Of a stretch of DNA of 44,571 bases, positions 24,607-30,324 are shown in pieces (positions within the stretch are counted from its first letter, which is position 1; every line of letters starts with the position of its first letter). The stretch is taken from NCBI GenBank assembly GCA_944323995.1, contig CALUUN010000010.1, positions 1 through 44,571 on the forward strand, read 5' to 3'. Source of the DNA: Candidatus Gastranaerophilales bacterium. GTDB taxonomy: Bacteria > Cyanobacteriota > Vampirovibrionia > Gastranaerophilales > Gastranaerophilaceae. Made by a program: the position numbers and the translations under genes. The notes beneath the pieces were generated by a model. That model ran no database searches. It had not been told where the DNA came from and was given only the letters and a program-made list of their open reading frames with translations.

Positions 24607-24905
24607 TATACCTTGAAGAAAAATATTTAAATACAGTCAAAAAAATTTTATCGGAATACAAAAAACGCATAGATAAAGTTTATGTTTTTGGTTCGAGAAC
24701 AAGGGAAAAACACAAAAAATATTCCGATTTGGATCTGGCAATAAAATTTATTACAGGTACAGATAAAAACACTTTGCTTTTCATAAAAGATGCCTTTGAA
24801 AATTCCGAATTACCCATAGAAGTTGACGTAGTTGACTTAGAAGAAATTTCCGACGAATTCAAAAACGCAATAGCAAAAAGCCTTATAGAAATTAACATGA
24901 ATTAA
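24603..24905 (+). CDS. MNT-type nucleotidyltransferase (antitoxin)
   Basis: A 100-residue minimal nucleotidyltransferase. The catalytic motif is GSRTREKHKKYSDLDLA (residues 31-47), i.e. GSR-x10-SDLDL, with a third acidic residue in PIEVDVVDL (about residues 73-81). It likely neutralises the upstream HEPN partner, by binding or by AMPylation. Translation is coupled by ATGA overlap. No IS or phage remnants flank the pair. Confidence 0.88.
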   Translation: MIYLEEKYLNTVKKILSEYKKRIDKVYVFGSRTREKHKKYSDLDLAIKFITGTDKNTLLFIKDAFENSELPIEVDVVDLEEISDEFKNAIAKSLIEINMN

Positions 24906-25018
24906 CAAACCGCTTGCAAAAAAAGATTTATATAGTAATATAATAATCAGCCGAAAGTTATAGGCTTTGGTATGCCTGTAATTTTTTAGTTACTTTAAAC
25001 CAAAAAGGAGATAAGAAA

Positions 25019-25228
25019 ATGCCAAAAATGAAAACACACAAGTCTGCTGCAAAACGCTACAAAGTTACGGCAACAGGCAAAATCCAAAAAAGACAAGCAG
25101 GTATAGGCCACTTGCTCCAGCACAAATCAGGATCGAGAAAACGCAGAATTTTCAAGATGGTTGGTGTTTCTGAGTCACACGTAAAACTGGTATCGCATGA
25201 GTTACCATACAAGAAGTATTCAAGATAG
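25019..25228 (+). CDS. rpmI: Ribosomal protein bL35
   Basis: A 69-residue basic protein; MPKMKTHKSAAKRYKVTATGKI and the hallmark H-K-S-x-S-R-K-R-R (HKSGSRKRR) are present. AAGGAG lies before the ATG. It is followed after nine bases by rplT. infC, often first in this cluster, is not upstream; the HEPN/MNT pair occupies that place. The ~110-base 5' region (24906-25018) could hold a leader for L20 autoregulation, e.g. AGCC...GGCT pairing near 24950-24967, but I cannot show this. Confidence 0.97.
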   Translation: MPKMKTHKSAAKRYKVTATGKIQKRQAGIGHLLQHKSGSRKRRIFKMVGVSESHVKLVSHELPYKKYSR

Positions 25229-25237
25229 GAGCAAAAC

Positions 25238-25588
25238 ATGAGAGTAAAACGTGGTAATGTTAGTCGTTTAAGACATAAAAAAATATTAAAACTTGCTAAA
25301 GGCTTTAAAGGCGCAAGAAGCAGAATTTTCAAAGTAGCAAACACTGCAGTTATGAAAGCGCTTAAATACGCATACAGAGATCGCCGCACAACAAAACGCA
25401 ATATGCGCCGTCTGTGGATCGTAAGAATTAACGCAGCTGTAAGAGAACGCGGTATGAGCTATTCAAGATTTTTGAATGCATGCAAAAAAGCTAATATTGT
25501 TGTTAACAGAAAAATGCTTGCAGAACTTGCCGTTAATGACAAAGAAGCATTTGACGTTGTATTTGAAGCTGCTAAAGCCGCAAAATAA
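25238..25588 (+). CDS. rplT: Ribosomal protein bL20
   Basis: A 116-residue basic protein. Recognisable L20 segments: [69 protein letters not shown] and [12 protein letters not shown]. It binds 23S rRNA early in 50S assembly and represses its own operon in well-studied bacteria. A strong terminator follows. Confidence 0.98.
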   Translation: MRVKRGNVSRLRHKKILKLAKGFKGARSRIFKVANTAVMKALKYAYRDRRTTKRNMRRLWIVRINAAVRERGMSYSRFLNACKKANIVVNRKMLAELAVNDKEAFDVVFEAAKAAK

Positions 25589-25605
25589 AAACTCAAAACT
25601 TAAGA

Positions 25606-25639
25606 AAAAAACAGAACCCTGAAAAGGGTTCTGTTTTTT
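25606..25639 (+). terminator. Rho-independent terminator after rplT
   Basis: AAAACAGAACCCT, a GAAA tetraloop, AGGGTTCTGTTTT and a T-run: a 13-bp perfect stem. Confidence 0.92.
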
Positions 25640-25690
25640 ATGTACAGGATTAATTTTAAAGACGTTACTTGGCTGAAACCACCCCTAGAA

Positions 25691-25829
25691 GGGCTGGGGT
25701 GGGGGGCTTTAGCCGTGATATAACGGCTTTCCACAAGTTTAAAACTCTGATGAGGGATCGTCGGATTAGTAAATCCGACCTGCAATTCCATAACTGTTGC
25801 AAGATGCTGAAACAAGTTCAGCATGACAA
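25691..25829 (+). repeat. Direct repeat unit 1 (contains dispersed repeat copy B)
   Basis: Begins GGGCTGGGGTGGGGGGCTTT and ends GTTCAGCATGACAA. It matches 25871-26009 with scattered substitutions at an exact offset of 180 bases. Copy B of the window-start repeat is at 25704-25783. Confidence 0.85.
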
Positions 25830-25870
25830 ATAATGATATGCCTGAAACTCCCTCCCACCCTTGAGGGGGA

Positions 25871-26009
25871 GGGCTGGGGTGGGGGGCTTTAACCTTGATA
25901 TAGCGGATTTTCATAGGTTTAAAACTCTGGTGAAGGGTTGTCGGATTAGTAAATCCGACCTACAATTCTATAACGGTTGCAAGATGCTGAAACAAGTTCA
26001 GCATGACAA
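25871..26009 (+). repeat. Direct repeat unit 2 (contains dispersed repeat copy C)
   Basis: Second unit of the tandem pair, same ends as the first. Copy C of the dispersed repeat is at 25884-25963. The conserved stem GTCGGATT/AATCCGAC is identical in both units while loops around it vary, suggesting the structure is maintained. Confidence 0.85.
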
Positions 26010-26205
26010 GTTTTACAGCAAAATAGCCTCCCCCCTTGAGGAGTAAAGCGAACCAACGTAAGCAAAGCCTCGCCCCTTGAGGGAGAGGCCGCAGTTGTGT
26101 GAACGCAGTGAACTACAAATGCGGGTGAGGGGTCTGAATACGCATGAAATTCTCAAATTACCCCTCACCTGAATTTCTAACACTCGTTCCTCGTGTTGAA
26201 ATTCT

Positions 26206-26228
26206 GCCTCTCCCACAAGGGGAGAGGC
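26206..26228. other. Stem-loop after the pilin 3 variable region
   Basis: GCCTCTCCC-ACAAG-GGGAGAGGC, a perfect 9-bp stem, ends ten bases beyond the pilin 3 stop (minus strand). Placement mirrors the stem-loop after pilin 2. It could be a transcription-independent DNA cruciform linked to retrohoming, or part of the repeat cluster. Confidence 0.6.
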
Positions 26229-26238
26229 TAGTCTGCTG

Positions 26239-26384
26239 CTATTCACCTACGCAAACCGCCCATAAGATCGGGCCGGAGCCGCCTCTGCCGCCATTCGAGC
26301 CCCAGGACGTGCCCATGGATTCGAATACGCGTTGGTGCGCGTAGCTAGCGTCCGTCTCCTGACCGGACCACAGGTAAAAGCCGC
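26239..26384 (-). other. DGR-type variable region of pilin 3
   Basis: Homologous to 14979-15122. The constant codons are identical at DNA level, while the variable ones (GAC, AGC, TAC, CAC, GGC, TCC, ATC) all fit mutated AAC codons of a shared template. Codon use here is GC-rich against an AT-rich gene body. The stop itself differs (TAG against TAA), again at a template A. Confidence 0.82.
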
Positions 26385-27498
26385 CATAAGTAGTTACATT
26401 GTCAACCGGTAAGCCATATTGTGACATTTTGTTCATGTCTAATGTCTGGACACCGACAGGTTCTCCGTCTCCACCTGACATGTCTTTACCGTACAAATCA
26501 TTCGCTAATGCTAATAGTTCACTGTCATTTGGTAATCGCTTTCCTTGGTCTGCGCATGTTTTCATTGCGCCGCCCCAATAGTCATTATCTCCTGTCATGC
26601 AGTTCTGTATACCGTATTTTCCTTTGTTTGCATTACAATCTGCTGCTGTTAATGCTGTCGGTTGAAATGGTGTTCCAAAACATATTCCGCCTACCTCAAA
26701 TGAACATGAACTTCCACCTAAACTTGATACGTTTATACTTCTTAAATCTTTATTCTGGGTATTCGGATTCTTAAATCCGTCTACGTCATACAATATTGCT
26801 AAGCAGCTTGTTCCTGTTATTTGATTACTAAACTGATTTTGTACGCACTCGGGGTTATATGCTAATACTGCATTTACACCGTTTGCAAACTGTACTCCTA
26901 CAGTATTTGTTCCCCAGCTATCCTGTCCGAAGTGTGATGCTCTTTTTACATCCGCCATCTCTACTTCTTCATTCTCTGTTCCCCAGGTAACTTTATCCGC
27001 AAAACATGTTGTAATATCATCGTTATCACATATTCTTGTTATCTTAATATGTTTAGAAAGTTCATTAACAAATGCTTCCGTTGTTGTATAGCCTGCTAAG
27101 GTTCCTTGAACATTCATAACCTTTAACGATTCTTCAAGTTTTCTTTGGAATACTTCCGATGCTGTATCCCATGCTCTTGATTGGAAGTTCTGCACTAACG
27201 TCGGGATTGTCAGTGCCGCGACTATTCCGATTATTGCAAGAGTGATTAAAACTTCCGCTAAAGTAAAGGCGGCCTTTTTGCGCTTACTGTCATATTTTAT
27301 CGGTTTTGCGATTGAGACGCTCCCTTTTACAGTATTGTCATTACGAGGAGAATGCGCAGCATTCGACGTAGTAATCGCATTATCGTTGCAATTTACCGAG
27401 TCTGCAAATGCACTCTCTGCGGTGCTTTTGCTTATCGCTTTACTCCTAAATACCCCGAAACCCGCACGGTGAGAGCTTAAAGAAGTACCCCCCCCCAT
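26239..27498 (-). CDS. Pilin-like adhesin gene 3, poly-G switched, DGR-type variable end
   Basis: The in-frame ATG at 27498 sits in the G tract and has no Shine-Dalgarno; the likely start is the ATG at 27524 when the tract has ten G. Leader of ~75 residues with translated repeat (NCNDNAITTSNAAHSPRND), then KKAAFTLAEVLITLAIIGIVAALTIPTL. The body from MNVQGTLAGYTTTEAFV to NKDLRSINVSSLGGSSCSFEV is nearly identical to pilin 2, pointing to recent duplication or gene conversion. The C-terminal domain has TCADQGKRLPNDSELLALA, LWSGQETDAS and LWAVCVGE; the variable codons give SYAHQRVFESMGTSWGSNGGRGGSGP. Expected on the cell surface as a binding pilin. Confidence 0.88.
   Translation of the reverse strand: MGGGTSLSSHRAGFGVFRSKAISKSTAESAFADSVNCNDNAITTSNAAHSPRNDNTVKGSVSIAKPIKYDSKRKKAAFTLAEVLITLAIIGIVAALTIPTLVQNFQSRAWDTASEVFQRKLEESLKVMNVQGTLAGYTTTEAFVNELSKHIKITRICDNDDITTCFADKVTWGTENEEVEMADVKRASHFGQDSWGTNTVGVQFANGVNAVLAYNPECVQNQFSNQITGTSCLAILYDVDGFKNPNTQNKDLRSINVSSLGGSSCSFEVGGICFGTPFQPTALTAADCNANKGKYGIQNCMTGDNDYWGGAMKTCADQGKRLPNDSELLALANDLYGKDMSGGDGEPVGVQTLDMNKMSQYGLPVDNVTTYGGFYLWSGQETDASYAHQRVFESMGTSWGSNGGRGGSGPILWAVCVGE
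27337..27398. repeat. Dispersed repeat fragment inside the pilin 3 leader
   Basis: Starts GTCATTACGAGGAG and contains ATTCGACGTAGTAATCGCATT; about 60 bases shared in inverse orientation with 13960-14021 in pilin 2. Read in frame on the minus strand as part of the leader. Confidence 0.75.
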
Positions 27499-27524
27499 TT
27501 AGGCTGAAATCCACTATTCATCAT
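27477..27524 (-). other. Poly-G leader reading frame of pilin 3 (OFF)
   Basis: ATG ATG AAT AGT follows AAAGGGG by eight bases. It encodes MMNSGFQPKWGG and, with nine G, runs into TAA at 27479-27477. Ten G would give TGG GGG GGG GGT ACT, the pilin frame. Confidence 0.75.
27488..27496 (-). repeat. Poly-G tract (9 G on the minus strand) in the pilin 3 leader
   Basis: Nine C on the plus strand. Ten G would fuse the ATG at 27524 to the pilin. Confidence 0.88.
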
Positions 27525-27567
27525 ACTTTTAGCCCCTTTCGTTGTTCTTGTGTCGTACTACTGTTTT

Positions 27568-27596
27568 AATATAGCATTTTTTTAAATTAATGTCAA
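27568..27596 (-). promoter_or_regulatory. Sigma70 promoter of pilin 3, extended -10
   Basis: Minus strand: TTGACA (27596-27591), 17 bases, TATATT (27573-27568), with TGC directly before the -10 (extended -10). About 45 bases before the ATG at 27524. As with pilin 2, a near-perfect promoter aims at the leader ATG, not at the frame start inside the tract. Confidence 0.85.
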
Positions 27597-27604
27597 ACGT
27601 TTAT

Positions 27605-27633
27605 AAAAAAAGAGCCGCGAACGGCTCTTTTTA
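27605..27633. terminator. Terminator of the LysM gene
   Basis: AAAAGAGCCG-CGAA-CGGCTCTTTT with A and T runs on either side. It lies ten bases beyond the LysM stop (minus) and insulates the pilin 3 promoter. Confidence 0.88.
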
Positions 27634-27642
27634 TCAAATTTT

Positions 27643-28170
27643 TTATTCCATCGGAATTGTTAATTTTTGTCCTATTTGCAATCTGTTCAAATTTTGCAGA
27701 TTATTAGCTTCTTGAATAGCTTTTGCTTTTGCGGGGCTGTATGAACCGTAGAATCTTATCAAAATACTTTCGACGGTATCACCGCTTTGAACCGTATAAG
27801 TTTCGGAAACAGCCGCAGGACTTTCATCAGCCGGTATAAGGTTAACCTTTTCCGCTTGAACTTTACCGTTATTTGCCGGAACTTTCACGTCATTGCCTTT
27901 TACCGAAAAACTTACGATAGTTGTGAGCAAAAGCATTGTGACAGCACCTGCAATAAATCCCGTCGCAAGATAAACACTCGGTGACTTTTCGGATTTCTGG
28001 CTGATTTTAAAATTCTGCCACAAAAGGTCTAATTCTTTTTCTTTATTCGGACGAACATAAACATTCGGCGAATTGTCATAAGTTGATTCTTGTTTGTACT
28101 TTGAAAGAGCTTCAAGTACTGCCATTTTTTCTTTGGAAAGATTTGATCTTCTTAGAGTTGAGCTTTTCAT
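27643..28170 (-). CDS. Membrane-anchored LysM protein
   Basis: A 175-residue protein: cytoplasmic N-terminus of ~65 residues, one TM helix (YLATGFIAGAVTMLLLTTIVSF), a linker, and a C-terminal LysM domain (YTVQSGDTVESILIRFYG...LQNLNRLQIGQKLTIP). It should bind peptidoglycan from the inner membrane. The ATG at 28170 is used because GAGG precedes it; the open frame extends to 28221 without signal. LysM domains of this kind often belong to division or envelope proteins; no enzymatic domain is present. Confidence 0.85.
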   Translation of the reverse strand: MKSSTLRRSNLSKEKMAVLEALSKYKQESTYDNSPNVYVRPNKEKELDLLWQNFKISQKSEKSPSVYLATGFIAGAVTMLLLTTIVSFSVKGNDVKVPANNGKVQAEKVNLIPADESPAAVSETYTVQSGDTVESILIRFYGSYSPAKAKAIQEANNLQNLNRLQIGQKLTIPME

Positions 28171-28211
28171 AATTTCGGACCTCACTATCCCTTGATTTGT
28201 TCTGTAATAAA

Positions 28212-28240
28212 ATGCTAGCACGATATTTTTTTAAATTCAA
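28212..28240 (-). promoter_or_regulatory. Promoter of the LysM gene
   Basis: Minus strand TTGAAT (28240-28235), 17 bases, TAGCAT (28217-28212), preceded by TGC (extended -10). Confidence 0.6.
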
Positions 28241-28270
28241 GTCTTTGTAAACTTTTAGAAATTTTCACTC

Positions 28271-28299
28271 TGGACGCGAAAACATTTTTTATATATAAT
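28271..28299 (+). promoter_or_regulatory. Near-leaderless promoter of the ROK kinase gene
   Basis: TGGACG (four of six), 17 bases, TATAAT (28294-28299), then eight bases to the ATG at 28308; no Shine-Dalgarno is possible in the remaining stretch. Confidence 0.6.
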
Positions 28300-28307
28300 T
28301 ATAGTAT

Positions 28308-29258
28308 ATGAAGAAGTATTCAATCGGAATTGACCTCGGCGGAACAAAAGTTCTCATCGCGCTTGTTGACAAAGAAACAGGCAGCGTCATTTATTCGGTC
28401 AAGAAAAAAACAAAAAAAGACAAAGGCCCGAAAAACATAATTCGCAAAATGGTTGAAGGGATTGAAGAATTGCTTGAAGAAAGCAAAGTTTCAGCGGATG
28501 AAATTGTCTCAATCGGTATAGGCGCAGCAGGTCAGGTCGACAGAGAAAACGGTATTCTTATTGCAGCGGCAAACCTTGACTGCTACGACCTTAATATCCG
28601 CGAAAAAATTCAAGAACACTTCAATCTTCCTGTATATTTAGGCAACGACGTTGAAATAGCCGCAATCGGCGAACTGAAATTCGGCGCGGCAAAAGGTTAC
28701 AAAGATGTTGTCTGCATTTTTGTCGGAACAGGCGTAGGCTCCGCAATTGTAAAAGACGGTAAAATAATCCGCGGTGCAACCGGCACTGCCGGCGAAATCG
28801 GACATATAATAGTGGATTTGAACGGCAGGCCATGCGCATGCGGCGCACACGGCTGCCTTGAGGCATACGCTTCGCGCTCCGCTATCGAAAGAAGAATTGA
28901 AGGCGCGCTCAAAAAAGGCAGGAATTCCGTAATCCTTGATTACATGGAAAGCGGCAAGTCAATAACTTCTCACATGATACATGACGCAATAGAACGCAAA
29001 GACGAACTTGTAACTCAATGTGTTGATGAGGCGGCGGAATATTTGTCAGGCGGGATTGCAAGCGTAATTAATTTTATAAATCCGCAGCTTATAGTTCTCG
29101 GCGGAGGCTTAATTGAAGCTGTCGATTATTTCTATCAGAAAGTTATTAAAAAAGCAAAAGCAAAATCGCTGCCGGTTCCCGCTTCCAAAATTGAATTTAA
29201 AAAAGCCGCGCTCGGTGATTTTTCAGGTGTTGTGGGCGCCGCATTTTTAGAAAGGTAA
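28308..29258 (+). CDS. ROK-family sugar kinase (glucokinase-like)
   Basis: A 316-residue kinase. Phosphate-binding IGIDLGGTKVLIALVD at the N-terminus; catalytic LGNDVEIAAIGE; FVGTGVGSAIV; and the ROK zinc motif around GEIGHIIVDLNGRPCACGAHGCLEAYAS (His and three Cys). The C-terminal VLGGGLIEAVDYF matches. Family members phosphorylate glucose or N-acetyl sugars; glucokinase is most likely, but the sugar cannot be read from sequence. It lacks the DNA-binding part of ROK repressors. The GT9 gene follows three bases after the stop. Confidence 0.9.
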   Translation: MKKYSIGIDLGGTKVLIALVDKETGSVIYSVKKKTKKDKGPKNIIRKMVEGIEELLEESKVSADEIVSIGIGAAGQVDRENGILIAAANLDCYDLNIREKIQEHFNLPVYLGNDVEIAAIGELKFGAAKGYKDVVCIFVGTGVGSAIVKDGKIIRGATGTAGEIGHIIVDLNGRPCACGAHGCLEAYASRSAIERRIEGALKKGRNSVILDYMESGKSITSHMIHDAIERKDELVTQCVDEAAEYLSGGIASVINFINPQLIVLGGGLIEAVDYFYQKVIKKAKAKSLPVPASKIEFKKAALGDFSGVVGAAFLER

Positions 29259-29260
29259 CA

Positions 29261-30301
29261 ATGGGCAAAAAAATTCTTTTAATCAGGTTGTCATCATTAG
29301 GGGACGTCATTCATACAATTCCGCTTGCAAATTCACTGAAAGCCGCCGGCCATGAAATCACCTGGCTTGTGAGCGAAAAGGGTATTCAGGTTCTTGAAGG
29401 AAATCCCTGCCTTGACAGAGTAATCCTTGCACCGGTACAGCTATGGAAAAAACGCGGCCCTTCATTGAAAAGTTTTAAAGAATATTTATCAATATTAAAA
29501 CAATTAAGAGCCGAAAAATTCGACATTGCAATTGATGCGCAAATGATGCTAAAAAGCCTTTACTGGATGGCATTTTGCGGTGCCAAAAGAAAAATCATTT
29601 CAAAACAGGCAAGAGAACTTTCCGTTCTCGGCGCAAACGAAGTTATCCCGAGAATAACCGAAAACCTCAATTCTCCGGTTATAAGAAATTACATGAAATA
29701 TGCGGATTACCTCGGAGTTGATACCGAAAAAATAACCGTAACTCTTCCCGAACGCTCAAATGAAGTTAAACAAAAAGCCGACGGGCTTTTAAAAGATATT
29801 AAAAAACCGCTTGTTGTTATTGCGCCCGCAACAACATGGGCTCCCAAACACTGGAATAAAGACCACTGGAAAAAAGTTGTCCAAAACCTGAAAGACAAAT
29901 GTTCAATAGTCTTTACCGGCGGGCCTAAAGATGATGAATTAATAAAATACATCGGCGGAGATGAATTTTTAAACCTTGCAGGAAAAACTAATGTTATTGA
30001 ACTTGCGGAAATATTTTCACGTGCGGATGTTGTTCTGGCACCGGATTCCGGAAGCGCACACCTTGCCTGGGCAACCCAAAAACCCGCAGTTGTTACCATC
30101 TTTACCTGCACACCTTTAAAATATCTGGCACCTCCGGGAGATGAGAACAAATACATTGCAGTTACCGGAAATCTTCCGTGCCAGCCGTGTTTCAAACGTA
30201 AATGCAGATTTAAAACAAGCGCATGTACAAACCTGCCCTCACCCGAAGAAATAATAAATATTGTTAACAAACTGTTATCAAATCGGATAAATCGTGTATA
30301 A
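29261..30301 (+). CDS. Glycosyltransferase family 9 (heptosyltransferase-like)
   Basis: A 346-residue GT-B enzyme: ILLIRLSSLGDVIHTIPLANSLKAAGHEITWLVSEKG at the start, the donor-binding half with IAPATTWAPKHWNKDHW, IVFTGGPKDDELIKYI, LAEIFSRADVVLAPDSGSAHLAWA, and a Cys-rich C-terminus (NLPCQPCFKRKCRF). The family adds heptose to Kdo or to the LPS inner core; WaaC/WaaF are the nearest named members. Together with kdsC/kdsD it points to an LPS core. Follows the ROK kinase by three bases. Confidence 0.9.
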   Translation: MGKKILLIRLSSLGDVIHTIPLANSLKAAGHEITWLVSEKGIQVLEGNPCLDRVILAPVQLWKKRGPSLKSFKEYLSILKQLRAEKFDIAIDAQMMLKSLYWMAFCGAKRKIISKQARELSVLGANEVIPRITENLNSPVIRNYMKYADYLGVDTEKITVTLPERSNEVKQKADGLLKDIKKPLVVIAPATTWAPKHWNKDHWKKVVQNLKDKCSIVFTGGPKDDELIKYIGGDEFLNLAGKTNVIELAEIFSRADVVLAPDSGSAHLAWATQKPAVVTIFTCTPLKYLAPPGDENKYIAVTGNLPCQPCFKRKCRFKTSACTNLPSPEEIINIVNKLLSNRINRV

Positions 30302-30324
30302 TGTAAAAGTAAACAGGGTGATAA

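Larger units (their letters stand above)
25640..26238. repeat. Gene-free repeat cluster
   Basis: About 600 bases without a gene I can support. They hold two direct copies of a ~139-base unit (separate entries), the 8-bp inverted repeat ATGCTGAA...TTCAGCAT in each, and a GC-richer stretch (26030-26228) with several inverted repeats around TTGAGG/CCTCTCCC and GGTGAGGGG motifs. The last hairpin abuts the 3' end of pilin 3. I see no template repeat, reverse transcriptase or tRNA here. Confidence 0.7.

Noticed and set aside
25691-26009. CRISPR array
   Set aside because: Only two units of ~139 bases with a 180-base offset and no short regularly spaced repeats; no cas genes.
25640-26238. Template repeat of a DGR in the repeat cluster next to pilin 3
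   Set aside because: I compared it with the variable-region core (TGGTCCGGTCAGGAGACG and the end GCGGTTTGCGTAGGTGAA); neither occurs here, and the region is G/C-stretch repeats without AAC runs.
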